Part shown: positions 14,350 to 24,007 of the stretch, piece after piece
How positions within the stretch are numbered: the first letter of the stretch is position 1
How the letters are laid out: every line of letters begins with the position of its first letter
NCBI GenBank assembly: GCA_947599835.1
Contig: CANQFQ010000006.1
Span: 1 to 64,000 of the forward strand
Reading direction: 5' to 3'
Length of the DNA stretch: 64,000 nt
DNA from: an uncultured Bacilli bacterium
Lineage (GTDB): Bacteria; Bacillota_I; Bacilli_A; RFN20; CAG-631
Notes under the pieces: generated by a model
Seen by the model: the letters and a program-made list of their open reading frames with translations, nothing else
Database searches by the model: none
Told to the model about the DNA's origin: nothing
Position numbers and translations under genes: made by a program

Positions 14350-17270
14350 TTTGCTATTTCCTTTCTTTTGTTTTGTAATCTTTTTTCTTTATGCTTATTT
14401 TTGAAACGCATTTTATAGATAATAAAATGAATCCAATAAATTATCGCTATCATTCCTGTGGCCATCAAAAATCCAAGATAATCAATCATTACATCAGTAA
14501 AAGCTCCTGTTCGTTCTGGAATTGCAGCTTGAATAATTTCTGAAAATAGTGCAATGCAATAACCGATGATGAAATGTAAGATAAGACTAAAATACCATTG
14601 ATCTTTTTTAAAAAATAAGCAATATGTGAATAAAGAAAAAATACTGAATATAAAGAATAAACTGAAATGACCCAAAATTTTTCTTAAATAAAAGGTAAAT
14701 GTAGTAAGATTATTAATTAATGGTTGTTTTTTAATTACAATAGAAAGGGTTATTTTTAAAGGATTTTGGATGCTAAAATGATCCGTATAATATATATAAA
14801 TGTCAGCATTTCCTTTTTTGAGTGGAATGATAACGCCATCAGCCCCCACTTTTAAAACTTTTTCATTGGATGAAACAAAAGTTACTTTTGTATAGGTAGC
14901 CTCTTTTGAAAAATTCACTTGAATCGTTGCTTTTTTGCCATTCAGTAATTCATATTTGTTTTTACCGAGAGATTTGATACTATCGCTAGAAATAAAGTAA
15001 GGTAGTTCTGGATCAAAGGCAAGTCGATTCATAACTTTTAATTCAAACTGCGTCGTCGTTTGATTCCCATAAAGATTAGTTACCGTAATGGTTGTTGTTC
15101 CTTCATGGATTGCATTAATAATTCCGCGAGAATTAATTTTAGCAATTTCATTGTTGGAGGATTGATAGTGAAATAATGCTCTTGAATATGAAAATTGAGA
15201 AACGACACCTAATTGTATTGAATCGGATTTATACATTACAAAATTTTTATCGATAAATTCGGGAATTTCTTTACTTATATTTTGTAAATGCATTTGTTCA
15301 ATGTCGAGATGTACGACTTCAATCATTAAAGAAATACTTACAGTAGTTTTTAAAATTGGCGTTGTAATAGAGGCAGTTATTTGGATATTTCCTTCATTTA
15401 TAGGGAAAAATAAGACGGCGTTTTCACTATCTTTTTCAATCCGCCCTATTGTTTGATCTTGTGTAGGAGTTAAAGACCATTCGATTTGCTTAAAAGTAGC
15501 TTGATTTTCACTAAATAATAGTTCGAATCGATGATAGTGATCCATAGCGGTAGAAATGTTAGAATTTAATGCAGGTATAGGCATTTGCAAAACTTCATCT
15601 TCAATTGCTTTATTGTCATACAAAAGAATTAAATCAGTAGGTAACTTTTCTTGAATTTCAAATTTAAAATCCGCATATGCTCCGCTTTCTATATGGTAAA
15701 CTCTAAAAAAAGCAAATCCTTCTTGATCATTAGCAGTTATTGTATTTAAGATAGGATTGTAGGTTACCATTTCTTCGGTATTAAAGCAAAGATTATCATA
15801 TAGTGATGGATCATATAACGAGGTTGAAACATGACGACTTTGCATAGGAATAAATTCTAAAACATTGTTATTTGGATGAGATAAAGATCCATTTATCGTA
15901 AGAGAAATTTCCACCAAATCACTTAAAGCAATAGTTTGTTGTTTAGTGATTGCGTGGACTTTATTTTCGATGCTGAGCAAAACATTTTCAGTTGTTGTTT
16001 TAGGAATGACATGAACATTTATCATTTTAGTGATTTTATTATCGTATATTACTTTGATAATTGTAGACCCCTCTTGAACTCCTAATACATTTCCTTGCGA
16101 AGTTACACTAGCAACATTTGGATCGCTTGAGATAAATTGAAAAGCATTTACATCTAATTTGGCTTCTTTTGGTACAGGGGTAATTGAAATCAATTTCATT
16201 GAACCGACCACTAAATTTTCAATGCTATTTGGAATGTTGAAATCGATGATATCGGGTAAATTATGAACCACTATTTCGATTGTTGCATAAATGAAAGGAT
16301 TTCTTTCATTGAAAGCCGTAATCGTTGTTTTGCCTGCATTCAATGCTGTGATCTGTCCATCGTCATCAATTGTTGCGACGTTGATATTGCTACTTTCATA
16401 AATAGTTTGCGTAAATGAAACATGGATAGGTTCATATTTGACAAATAATTTTTTTGTTTGTCCAATCCATAAAAAATCAGTTTCTAACGGATAAAATGAT
16501 AGTTTCGTAGGTTCTATTACTTCTTCAAAATCGACAACAACTTTCAAACTAGTTTGAATAGAAGCATCAGCTTTTGATTTTATCGAAAGGGTAATTGGCT
16601 TTAATTGGTTGTATTTTAATGCGGTAAGATAATCATCATTAATGGCAATACAATCGCTATCATATTCATAAGTATAACTTTGATTTGTAGTATTTGTAGG
16701 GAAAAAATTGATTTGGATTGGATAACTATGACCTAAATACACTACATATGTGTTTTTGACCGCATCAAATATAGCATCTTCTAATGTAACTAAAATTTGT
16801 GAAGGAAGAATATCATGAATCGTCATATTTAACTTATCCGTGATATTGTGATTATCCGCACTAATTACTTGAATAGTGGTTGTTCCACTTTTATTAAATG
16901 ATAATAACCCTTTTTCTGAAACAGATGCAATTTCAGGATTTGAACTTGAATAAATTAACGATTGATTCGTTGCATTTTTAGGGTATATTTCTGTGTTTAG
17001 TTGATAAGTGTCCCCCACGCAAAAAGAAATTTCTGAATCTATCGGATTTTGAATCTTAATTTTATTGACAGCAATATATTTGGCTTGATCTTTAGAAAAA
17101 TTATTGATTACTTTACTTAAAGATTGACCTAGAGCATTACTTTGTTGTGCACTATTTTGCCCTTTAATACAAGATTCAATCAAAATCGTTAACGCACAAA
17201 AAACATACATCACTAAGATAAATGATTTCAAAATATTTTTTTTGATTTGTTTTTTTGCTTTTTCTTTCAT
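14346..17270 (-). CDS. VanZ-family membrane protein with inserted Ig-like (Big_2) repeats
   Basis: A 974-residue surface protein. Residues 11-60 look like the first helix and loop of VanZ (hydrophobic helix, then ESCIKGQNSAQQSN). About 800 residues of extracellular Ig-like repeats follow, with the Big_2 hallmark (SSN..IA.V...G.....G.T.I.V) recurring at least five times. From about 862 the VanZ pattern resumes (LRKILGHF, SEIIQ, PERTGAFTDV), with about four helices and a basic tail. VanZ proteins are associated with teicoplanin or lipoglycopeptide resistance; Big_2 domains are adhesion or surface modules. AGAGG precedes ATG 17270 by 7 nt. Confidence 0.8.
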   Translation of the reverse strand: MKEKAKKQIKKNILKSFILVMYVFCALTILIESCIKGQNSAQQSNALGQSLSKVINNFSKDQAKYIAVNKIKIQNPIDSEISFCVGDTYQLNTEIYPKNATNQSLIYSSSNPEIASVSEKGLLSFNKSGTTTIQVISADNHNITDKLNMTIHDILPSQILVTLEDAIFDAVKNTYVVYLGHSYPIQINFFPTNTTNQSYTYEYDSDCIAINDDYLTALKYNQLKPITLSIKSKADASIQTSLKVVVDFEEVIEPTKLSFYPLETDFLWIGQTKKLFVKYEPIHVSFTQTIYESSNINVATIDDDGQITALNAGKTTITAFNERNPFIYATIEIVVHNLPDIIDFNIPNSIENLVVGSMKLISITPVPKEAKLDVNAFQFISSDPNVASVTSQGNVLGVQEGSTIIKVIYDNKITKMINVHVIPKTTTENVLLSIENKVHAITKQQTIALSDLVEISLTINGSLSHPNNNVLEFIPMQSRHVSTSLYDPSLYDNLCFNTEEMVTYNPILNTITANDQEGFAFFRVYHIESGAYADFKFEIQEKLPTDLILLYDNKAIEDEVLQMPIPALNSNISTAMDHYHRFELLFSENQATFKQIEWSLTPTQDQTIGRIEKDSENAVLFFPINEGNIQITASITTPILKTTVSISLMIEVVHLDIEQMHLQNISKEIPEFIDKNFVMYKSDSIQLGVVSQFSYSRALFHYQSSNNEIAKINSRGIINAIHEGTTTITVTNLYGNQTTTQFELKVMNRLAFDPELPYFISSDSIKSLGKNKYELLNGKKATIQVNFSKEATYTKVTFVSSNEKVLKVGADGVIIPLKKGNADIYIYYTDHFSIQNPLKITLSIVIKKQPLINNLTTFTFYLRKILGHFSLFFIFSIFSLFTYCLFFKKDQWYFSLILHFIIGYCIALFSEIIQAAIPERTGAFTDVMIDYLGFLMATGMIAIIYWIHFIIYKMRFKNKHKEKRLQNKRKEIAK

Positions 17271-17357
17271 ATCGGAACCTCTATCTTTATTGGCAAATAA
17301 TATATAATTTATTATATATCTTAAATTTTAAAATGATAAACTATAAAACAAAAAAAA

Positions 17358-17386
17358 TTGTTAACTTCCCATTTTCAGTATATAAT
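17358..17386 (+). promoter_or_regulatory. Sigma-A promoter for the TVP38-like gene
   Basis: TTGTTA (17358-17363) and TATAAT (17381-17386) are separated by exactly 17 bp; the ribosome binding site AAAGGTG follows closely. Confidence 0.7.
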
Positions 17387-17406
17387 AAGTAAAAAAGGTG
17401 TCAAAA

Positions 17407-18156
17407 ATGATAAAAAAGAAATATACAAAAGCACAAAAAGTAATGATTGCCATCAATATTATAGCTATTTTTTTAATCTTAGGGATCATTTTTTTCTTAT
17501 GCTTTTATTTTTCTGATTTTTTTAAATTATTTTCTGACAAAAATGGTAAGGAAGAAATCATTCGAGAAATTAAAAATACAGGTGTCGTTGGATTTTTAAT
17601 ATTACTTTTAGTCGATATTTTTCAAATCATAGTCGCATTTATTCCAGGGGAAATTGTTGAAATTGTTGCGGGTGCCATGTTTGGACCATGGTTGGGGACC
17701 TTATTATGCTTAATTGGATTAACAATAGCTAATTATTTTGTGTATGGGTTAGTTAAGTGGTTAGGCAAACCTTTTGCAACGCTCAATGTAAAAGAAAAAG
17801 AATATACAAAATTTAAATTTTTAAATGAGCCTGGGCGTGCTTTAATTATTTTGTTTTTTTTCTTTTTAATTCCGGGAATTCCTAAAGATTTTGTTGTTTT
17901 TTTAATTCCATTTACACCCATTAATATTCATAAATTCGTCTTAGTTTCATTAGTGGCTAGGATTCCTTCAATCATTCCTTCGACTTTTTTAGGTGATGCT
18001 ATTTCTTCCAATCATTATTTAGTTGCTGGAATTATTATGGGAATTATGATTATTATTTCTGTCCTTGGAATTGTTTTTAATAAACAAATCTATCATTGTA
18101 TTTTATCGTGGCAATCCAAAAGAAAATTAAAAAAAGAGGAATCTTCTCATGAGTAA
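17407..18156 (+). CDS. TVP38/TMEM64 (SNARE-associated, DedA-like) membrane protein
   Basis: A 249-residue polytopic membrane protein with about five or six helices. The family region runs from GVVGFLILLLVDIFQIIVAFIP through EIVAGAMFGPWLGTLLCLIG to FLIPGIPKDF and ARIPSIIPSTFLG, the VTT-domain pattern. Members are implicated in lipid scrambling or proton-coupled transport; the bacterial role is unsettled. Start at ATG 17407, after AAAGGTG; an in-frame GTG at 17398 lies within that site. The 3' end overlaps the next gene by 8 nt. Confidence 0.85.
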   Translation: MIKKKYTKAQKVMIAINIIAIFLILGIIFFLCFYFSDFFKLFSDKNGKEEIIREIKNTGVVGFLILLLVDIFQIIVAFIPGEIVEIVAGAMFGPWLGTLLCLIGLTIANYFVYGLVKWLGKPFATLNVKEKEYTKFKFLNEPGRALIILFFFFLIPGIPKDFVVFLIPFTPINIHKFVLVSLVARIPSIIPSTFLGDAISSNHYLVAGIIMGIMIIISVLGIVFNKQIYHCILSWQSKRKLKKEESSHE

Positions 18157-18658
18157 CCTAGTCAAAAAAAATGTTATTAAAAAAATAATTTTAGTTGGAC
18201 TTGAATTTTTATTAATTATTTTATGTTTAGCTGCTCCATTATTAGAAAAAATGTATGTAAATGATTATGATCAATGGTATAAAAATTATTATATGATTGA
18301 TATTTTTAAAAAATATCCCTTGTCTATTTTTCATCAAATTGCCTTTTTAACTTTTTTAATAACGTCTTGTATTTTGTTCATAGTAACAATGATTTCACTA
18401 TTTATAAAATTAAAATGTGATTTGATCAATATGATTTTATTCTTTTTGCAATGTCTTTCTAGTTTTTTCTTTTTGATGCATTTTAATTATTTTGGTTTTC
18501 TATTTGAATTTTTACTTGTTCTATCTTTATTTATAATATTTATGATAAAACAAGAAAATAAACAAAATCAAAATGGAATTTTTCATAATGTCATTTTTAG
18601 TTTGATTTTAATTATTTTTATGATTGTTGTTATTGTCAGTGATCTTTATTATTTTTGA
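18149..18658 (+). CDS. Unrecognised four-helix membrane protein
   Basis: A 169-residue, very hydrophobic protein with about four transmembrane helices (near residues 11-30, 62-86, 92-130 and 145-166) and a lysine-rich N-terminus. I recognise no family. It starts inside the end of the TVP38-like gene and is probably co-translated with it. It may be a partner of that protein, but nothing in the sequence shows this. Confidence 0.65.
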   Translation: MSNLVKKNVIKKIILVGLEFLLIILCLAAPLLEKMYVNDYDQWYKNYYMIDIFKKYPLSIFHQIAFLTFLITSCILFIVTMISLFIKLKCDLINMILFFLQCLSSFFFLMHFNYFGFLFEFLLVLSLFIIFMIKQENKQNQNGIFHNVIFSLILIIFMIVVIVSDLYYF

Positions 18659-18663
18659 TTTTG

Positions 18664-18693
18664 TGTATAAAAAATGGTTTCTTGATAATACTT
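18664..18693 (+). promoter_or_regulatory. Possible forespore-type (sigma-F/G) promoter of the coat-like pair
   Basis: TGTATA (18664-18669), a 17-nt spacer and AATACTT (18687-18693) resemble sigma-F/G promoters. The -10 is imperfect. A short stem-loop (18701-18719, AAAGTGA/TCACTTT) lies between it and the ribosome binding site. Confidence 0.3.
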
Positions 18694-18732
18694 ATTTTAG
18701 AAAGTGAAATCATCACTTTGAAAGGAAGGAAA

Positions 18733-18921
18733 ATGAATAATACAATAACAACAAAAGAGTTATCAGGAGTCGAGGATATTTTATCCCATTTTGCAGTAGC
18801 AATAAAAAAAGCGGCTTATTATCAAGAAATAAGTACAGACAAGAAAATTAAAAAAGTTTGCGATGATTTATATAATAAAAACATTGCCAATTTTCAAGAT
18901 TTACTAGAATATTTAAATTAG
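18733..18921 (+). CDS. Small CotF-like coat protein, N-terminal-type
   Basis: A 62-residue helical protein (TKELSGVEDILSHFAVAIKK ... VCDDLYNKNIANFQDLLEYLN). This two-helix ferritin-like pattern is common in small spore coat proteins of the CotF family found next to a second CotF-like gene in Clostridia and Bacilli. ATG 18733 follows AAAGGAAGG at a normal distance. The next gene starts 9 nt later and is a CotF-like protein, so the two probably form one coat unit. Confidence 0.6.
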   Translation: MNNTITTKELSGVEDILSHFAVAIKKAAYYQEISTDKKIKKVCDDLYNKNIANFQDLLEYLN

Positions 18922-18930
18922 AGGTGAAAT

Positions 18931-19188
18931 ATGCAAGATAAGGAAATTCTAGAAGATTTATTAAATGATGAAAAAGAATTAGCGATGTTATTAAACACTT
19001 TTGCTTGTGAATGTGCCAATGTTAAATTAAAAAATCTATTATTAGATGTTTTGGAAGATACGCAAGATAATCAACAAAAAGTATTTACTTGCATGCAAAA
19101 TAATGGATTTTATCAAGTAAAAAACGCCAATGCAGAACAAGTAAAACAAGTTTATAAAAAATTTTCAAAAGAAGAATTTGCCGCTTAA
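18931..19188 (+). CDS. Spore coat protein F-like
   Basis: An 85-residue protein with the CotF-family pattern: [57 protein letters not shown]. The end matches the recurrent GWYQPENA-like motif of coat F proteins. It is expected to form a four-helix bundle when paired with another copy and to sit in the spore coat. It is followed by a terminator. Compared with B. subtilis CotF it represents only one half of the protein. Confidence 0.75.
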   Translation: MQDKEILEDLLNDEKELAMLLNTFACECANVKLKNLLLDVLEDTQDNQQKVFTCMQNNGFYQVKNANAEQVKQVYKKFSKEEFAA

Positions 19189-19195
19189 ACAAAAG

Positions 19196-19222
19196 AAAGA
19201 GTGTTGATGCACTCTTTTTTTT
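19196..19222 (+). terminator. Terminator after the CotF-like genes
   Basis: AAAGAGTG pairs with CACTCTTT around TTGATG, and T residues continue to 19222. Confidence 0.85.
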
Positions 19223-19230
19223 AAAAAAGA

Positions 19231-19259
19231 TTGACAACCAGTTTTGTTTTTGGTATGAT
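19231..19259 (+). promoter_or_regulatory. Promoter of the str operon
   Basis: A perfect TTGACA (19231-19236) and TATGAT (19254-19259), spaced by 17 bp, precede rpsL by about 95 bp. Confidence 0.85.
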
Positions 19260-19272
19260 AACCACGCATGTC

Positions 19273-19331
19273 AGTTTCGGAAACGAAACTTTATTTTAAG
19301 GAAAGCACTTGGAACACCTGGTAAAGTGTGT
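19273..19331 (+). promoter_or_regulatory. Structured leader of rpsL
   Basis: The first element is a 7-bp hairpin with a GAAA tetraloop (AGTTTCG-GAAA-CGAAACT, 19273-19290). About 15 nt later a second element pairs CACTT with AAGTG around GGAACACCTGGTA. Such a leader suits feedback control by a ribosomal protein, but I cannot match it to a described class. Confidence 0.4.
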
Positions 19332-19355
19332 TTGCAAAAGAAAGGAGAAATGAAC

Positions 19356-19775
19356 ATGCCAACAATTAATCAATTGGTACGTCAAGGCAGACAACAAATC
19401 GTTGAAAAATCAAAAGCACCTGCACTTGGCAAAGGTAGAAATTCATTATTAAAAAAAGAAATTAAAGTGAATTCTCCACAAAAGAAAGGTGTTTGCACCC
19501 GTGTAAGCATTATGACTCCTAAAAAGCCAAATTCTGCTAACAGAAAATATGCCCGTGTACGTTTAAGTAATGGCTATGAAGTTACGGCTTATATTGGTGG
19601 TGAAGGTCATAATCTTCAAGAACACTCAGTTGTTTTAATCCGTGGAGGCCGTGTTAAGGATCTTCCTGGGGTACGTTATCACATTATTCGTGGATGTAGA
19701 GATTGTGCCGGAGTTAAAGATCGTCAACAAGGACGTTCTTTATATGGAACAAAAAAGCCAAAGGCAGCAAAATAG
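19356..19775 (+). CDS. rpsL: 30S ribosomal protein S12
   Basis: S12 lies at the decoding centre of the 30S subunit. It has 139 residues with the universal motifs [20 protein letters not shown] and [17 protein letters not shown]. In the streptomycin-target segment, the lysine of TPKKPNSA and that of VKDLPG are both wild type. ATG 19356 follows AAAGGAG; a longer reading frame beginning at 19326 includes that site. First gene of the str operon. Confidence 0.97.
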   Translation: MPTINQLVRQGRQQIVEKSKAPALGKGRNSLLKKEIKVNSPQKKGVCTRVSIMTPKKPNSANRKYARVRLSNGYEVTAYIGGEGHNLQEHSVVLIRGGRVKDLPGVRYHIIRGCRDCAGVKDRQQGRSLYGTKKPKAAK

Positions 19776-19798
19776 TAAAGGATTAGGAGGAAACAATT

Positions 19799-20269
19799 AT
19801 GCCACGTAAAGGAAAAGTTGCTAGAAGAGATGTTTTACCTGATCCAGTGTATAACTCAAAACTAGTTACAAAATTAATTAATAAATTGATGTTAGATGGT
19901 AAAAAAGGAACCGCAAAAACTATTTTATATAATGCTTTTGCGTTAGTAGAAAAGAAAACAGGCGAAAATGCTGTTGATGTATTTGGTAAAGCATTAGCTA
20001 ATATTACACCAACATTGGAATTAAAAGTTCGCCGTGTAGGTGGACAAAATTATCAAGTTCCAGTTGAAGTTTCAACCGAAAGAAAAATTACTTTAGGTTT
20101 GAGATGGTTAGTAAATTTTTCAAGAAATCGGAATGAAAAAACAATGGTAGAACGTTTAGCAAACGAAATTATTGATGCAGCTAATGGAACAGGTGCTTCA
20201 GTTAAAAAACGTGAAGATACACATAAAATGGCAGAAGCTAATAAAGCCTTTGCTCACTATCGTTGGTAA
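19799..20269 (+). CDS. rpsG: 30S ribosomal protein S7
   Basis: S7 nucleates assembly of the 30S head and contacts the E-site tRNA. It has 156 residues, beginning [21 protein letters not shown] and ending [18 protein letters not shown] precedes the ATG. In E. coli S7 represses the str operon by binding its mRNA; no equivalent site between rpsL and rpsG is obvious in the short spacer here. Confidence 0.97.
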   Translation: MPRKGKVARRDVLPDPVYNSKLVTKLINKLMLDGKKGTAKTILYNAFALVEKKTGENAVDVFGKALANITPTLELKVRRVGGQNYQVPVEVSTERKITLGLRWLVNFSRNRNEKTMVERLANEIIDAANGTGASVKKREDTHKMAEANKAFAHYRW

Positions 20270-20299
20270 TTTAAGTTAAGTCGTTAATGGAGGGAAATT

Positions 20300-22366
20300 A
20301 TGACGCGAAAATTTAGTTTGGAAAAAACAAGAAATATTGGGATTATGGCACATATTGATGCTGGAAAAACAACAACCACGGAAAGAATTTTGTTTTTCAC
20401 TGGTGTGACTCATAAAATGGGGGAAGTGCATGATGGTTCTGCAACAATGGACTGGATGGAACAAGAAAGAGAACGTGGTATTACGATTACTAGTGCTGCA
20501 ACAACGGCTGAGTGGAAAGGTCATAGAATTAATATTATAGACACTCCAGGACATGTCGATTTTACTGCAGAAGTCGAAAGATCTTTGCGTGTATTAGATG
20601 GTGCAGTTACCGTATTAGATGGTAAAAATGGTGTTGAATCTCAAACTGAAACTGTATGGCGTCAAGGAAGTAAGTATAATGTCCCTCGTATTGTTTTTGC
20701 AAATAAGTTAGATGCGATTGGTGCTGATTTTGAAATGTGTGTAGAATCCATGCATAAAAGATTAAATGCCAACGCTTGTGCGATTCAATATCCAATCGGT
20801 CGTGAAAACCAATTTCATGGAATTATTGATATTATCGAACAAAAAACTTATTTTTATAATGATGATAAAGGATTTCCAACGTCAGTAGATGAAGTTCCAG
20901 AAAACTTTGTAGAAAAAGTAAAAGAATTGCGTACCACATTATTTGATGCCATTGCTAACTTTGATGACGAATTTTTGGAAAAATATTTTTCTGGAGAAGA
21001 ATTAACGGTAGAAGATGTTAAATCTGCCATTCGAAAAGGCGTATTGACCGGCTCATTTTTCCCAGTACTATGTGGAGCTTCTTATAAAAATAAAGGAATT
21101 CAATTATTGTTAGATGCAATTGTTGATTACTTGCCTTCACCTTTAGATATTCCTGCTTCCACTGGAACTTTAAGTTCAAGTGGTGAAACGGTTGAATGTC
21201 CAGCAAAGGATGATGCTCCATTTGTTGCTTTAGCATTTAAAATTATGGCCGATCCATTTGTAGGTAAATTAACTTTCTTTAGAGTTTATTCGGGTTCGAT
21301 TTCTTCGGGAACTTATGTTTATAATTCAACTAAAGGAAAAAAAGAAAGATTTAGTCGTATTTTGCAAATGCATTCGAATACACGTAAAGAAATTGATCAA
21401 GTTTATAGTGGTGACATTGCTGCTGCTGTGGGCCTTAAAGATGTTAGTACCGGTGATACCTTGACTTCTGAAAATTTTCCAGTTGTTTTAGAATCTATGG
21501 AATTTCCAGAACCTGTGATTTCTCAAGCGATTGAACCAAAATCAAAAAATGATCAAGATAAATTATCGCTGGCTTTAGCAAAAATGGCTGAAGAAGATCC
21601 AACATTCAAAGCCAAAACCAATCCTGAAACAGGTCAAACAGTGATTAGTGGTATGGGTGAATTACATCTAGAAATTATTGTTGATCGTTTAAAACGGGAA
21701 TATAAAGTAGAAGCAAATATTGGTGCTCCTCAAGTTGCTTATCGGGAAACGATTCGTACATCCGCAGATTGTGAAGGCCGTTTTGTTCGTCAATCAGGTG
21801 GTAAAGGTCAATATGGTCATGTTTGGATTAAATTTGAACCAAATCCTGGCAAAGGATTTGAATTTGTCGATGCAATTGTTGGTGGAACTGTACCAAAAGA
21901 ATACATACGTCCTACAAAGGAAGGGCTAGTAGATGCTTTGGTTGGTGGACTCATTGCTGGCTATCCTGCAATTGATATCAAAGCGACTTTATTTGATGGA
22001 TCTTATCATGATGTCGATTCTAGTGAAGCGGCTTATCGTATTGCAGCATCTTTAGCCTTAAAAGAAGCGGCTAAAAAATGTAATCCAGTTATTCTTGAAC
22101 CGATTATGGAAGTTGAAGTCATTGTTCCTCAAGAATATATGGGTGACGTTATGGGTAATATATCGTCAAAAAGAGGAAAAATCACTATGACAGAAGAAAA
22201 AGAAAATGCACAAATTATTCGTGCAAATCTACCACTTTCTGAAATGTTTGGTTATGCGACAACATTACGTTCAATAACGCAAGGACGGGGAATTTTCTCA
22301 ATGCAATTTTCACACTATGAAGAAGCACCTTCTTCCATTATTGAACAGTTGACAAAATCTAAATAA
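20300..22366 (+). CDS. fusA: Elongation factor G
   Basis: EF-G is the GTPase that drives translocation and ribosome recycling. It has 688 residues. GTPase motifs are [14 protein letters not shown] (G1), [11 protein letters not shown] (switch), DTPGHVDF (G3), NKLDAIGAD (G4) and GASYKNKG (G5). Domains II-V follow, with [17 protein letters not shown] and the domain IV loop. It lies 30 bp after rpsG with an AGGG ribosome binding site (GGAGGGAAATT). Confidence 0.97.
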   Translation: MTRKFSLEKTRNIGIMAHIDAGKTTTTERILFFTGVTHKMGEVHDGSATMDWMEQERERGITITSAATTAEWKGHRINIIDTPGHVDFTAEVERSLRVLDGAVTVLDGKNGVESQTETVWRQGSKYNVPRIVFANKLDAIGADFEMCVESMHKRLNANACAIQYPIGRENQFHGIIDIIEQKTYFYNDDKGFPTSVDEVPENFVEKVKELRTTLFDAIANFDDEFLEKYFSGEELTVEDVKSAIRKGVLTGSFFPVLCGASYKNKGIQLLLDAIVDYLPSPLDIPASTGTLSSSGETVECPAKDDAPFVALAFKIMADPFVGKLTFFRVYSGSISSGTYVYNSTKGKKERFSRILQMHSNTRKEIDQVYSGDIAAAVGLKDVSTGDTLTSENFPVVLESMEFPEPVISQAIEPKSKNDQDKLSLALAKMAEEDPTFKAKTNPETGQTVISGMGELHLEIIVDRLKREYKVEANIGAPQVAYRETIRTSADCEGRFVRQSGGKGQYGHVWIKFEPNPGKGFEFVDAIVGGTVPKEYIRPTKEGLVDALVGGLIAGYPAIDIKATLFDGSYHDVDSSEAAYRIAASLALKEAAKKCNPVILEPIMEVEVIVPQEYMGDVMGNISSKRGKITMTEEKENAQIIRANLPLSEMFGYATTLRSITQGRGIFSMQFSHYEEAPSSIIEQLTKSK

Positions 22367-22458
22367 TAAAAGTCAATAAATTATAAATATATTGATTTTC
22401 ATTATAAAATTTATTAAAATAATAAAGTAAAAAGAAAATTTAGGAGGAAAAACAAAAA

Positions 22459-23643
22459 ATGGCAAAAGAAAAATTTGATAGAAGTAAGCCACATGTTAAC
22501 ATTGGAACTATTGGTCACGTAGACCATGGAAAAACAACATTAACTGCAGCTATTACTATGGTTTTAGCTGAAACTGGTGGTGCTACATTTACTCGTTATG
22601 ATGAAATTGATAAAGCACCTGAAGAAAAAGCACGTGGTATCACTATTAACACTGCTCACGTAGAATATGAAACAGAAAAACGTCACTATGCACACGTTGA
22701 CTGCCCAGGACACGCTGACTATGTTAAAAACATGATTACTGGTGCTGCACAAATGGATGGTGCCATTCTTGTTGTTGCTGCAACAGATGGACCAATGCCA
22801 CAAACTCGTGAACACATTTTATTATCACGTCAAGTAGGAGTACCTTATATTGTAGTATTCTTAAATAAATGTGATATGGTTGAAGATGATGAATTACTTG
22901 ATTTAGTTGAAATGGAAGTTCGTGATATGTTGAATGAATACGATTTTCCAGGCGATGAAGCTCCAGTCATTCGTGGCTCTGCTTTAAAAGCTCTTGAAGG
23001 AGATCCAAAATGGAAAGCAAAAATCGTTGAATTAATGGAAGCAGTAGATACTTTCATTCCTGAACCTCAACGTGATGAAACGAAACCATTCTTAATGCCA
23101 ATCGAAGACGTAATGACAATTACAGGTCGTGGAACCGTTGTTACGGGTCGTGTTGAAAGAGGACGTTTAAATTTAGGTGAACCTGTAGAAATCGTTGGTA
23201 TTCGTGAAACAACAAAGACTGTTGTTACTGGTATTGAAATGTTCCGTAAATTACTTGATTATGCAAAAGCTGGCGATAATATTGGTGCTTTGCTTCGTGG
23301 TATTAACCGTGAAGAAGTTATTCGTGGTCAAGTTTTAGCAAAACCAGGAAGCGTTCATCCTCATCACAAATTCAATGCACATGTATATGTATTGTCTAAA
23401 GATGAAGGTGGTCGTCATAAACCATTCTTCAAAAACTATCGCCCTCAATTCTATTTCAGAACTACCGATGTTACTGGTGTAATCGAATTACCTGACAGTG
23501 TTGAAATGGTTATGCCTGGTGATAATGTAGAAATGACAGTAGAATTAATTCACCCAATCGCAGTAGAAAAAGGTACTCGTTTCTCTATTCGTGAAGGTGG
23601 ACGTACCGTTGGCGCTGGTAACGTTACAGAAATTATTGAATAA
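22459..23643 (+). CDS. tuf: Elongation factor Tu
   Basis: EF-Tu carries aminoacyl-tRNA to the A site as a GTP complex. It has 394 residues and is the most conserved protein in the window. G1 is [10 protein letters not shown]3 DCPGHADY, G4 NKCD and G5 GSALK. Domains II and III are intact, ending [13 protein letters not shown]. It closes the str operon and is followed by a terminator. Codon use is shifted to preferred codons, as expected for a highly expressed gene. Confidence 0.98.
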   Translation: MAKEKFDRSKPHVNIGTIGHVDHGKTTLTAAITMVLAETGGATFTRYDEIDKAPEEKARGITINTAHVEYETEKRHYAHVDCPGHADYVKNMITGAAQMDGAILVVAATDGPMPQTREHILLSRQVGVPYIVVFLNKCDMVEDDELLDLVEMEVRDMLNEYDFPGDEAPVIRGSALKALEGDPKWKAKIVELMEAVDTFIPEPQRDETKPFLMPIEDVMTITGRGTVVTGRVERGRLNLGEPVEIVGIRETTKTVVTGIEMFRKLLDYAKAGDNIGALLRGINREEVIRGQVLAKPGSVHPHHKFNAHVYVLSKDEGGRHKPFFKNYRPQFYFRTTDVTGVIELPDSVEMVMPGDNVEMTVELIHPIAVEKGTRFSIREGGRTVGAGNVTEIIE

Positions 23644-23664
23644 TTTTAATAAATATTGCATAAT

Positions 23665-23699
23665 AAAGATACCTCTATGAGGTATCTTTTTATTTTTTT
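23665..23699 (+). terminator. Terminator of the str operon
   Basis: An 11-bp perfect stem, AAAGATACCTC with GAGGTATCTTT, encloses a TAT loop and is followed by a T-rich tract. Confidence 0.92.
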
Positions 23700-23718
23700 G
23701 TTTAAGGGGGGTGTAACT

Positions 23719-23997
23719 ATGATTATTGCATTAAAAATTATTTTTGTAATAGCAAATCTATTTCTTCTAGCTATACCTTTTTTAATGATGTACATTGGTT
23801 ATTTAAAAAAACAAGATTGTCGTTTTAAAACAATTTTAAAATTAATTGTTCGATCCATATTAATATTAGGAGGAACAATCTTTATCGTTGTGGTAAGTAA
23901 TGTGACTTGGTGGTCTGTCATTGCTTTTTGTTTGTTTCATTTATTAAATATTTTGTTCTTTAAAGGACAAAGAAAAATGGATGTATATTTAAGGTAG
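23719..23997 (+). CDS. Unrecognised small membrane protein
   Basis: A 92-residue protein with about three hydrophobic helices (near residues 4-25, 41-57 and 62-80) and a short basic end (KGQRKMDVYLR). The start at 23719 follows AAGGGGGGTG. It lies between the str terminator and uvrA and ends 10 nt before uvrA, so it may be co-transcribed with it. No family recognised. Confidence 0.65.
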   Translation: MIIALKIIFVIANLFLLAIPFLMMYIGYLKKQDCRFKTILKLIVRSILILGGTIFIVVVSNVTWWSVIAFCLFHLLNILFFKGQRKMDVYLR

Positions 23998-24007
23998 GTG
24001 TTGATCA

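Noticed and set aside
22564-22815. Antisense frame inside tuf
   Set aside because: It is a shadow of the highly biased tuf codons, with no own start signals.
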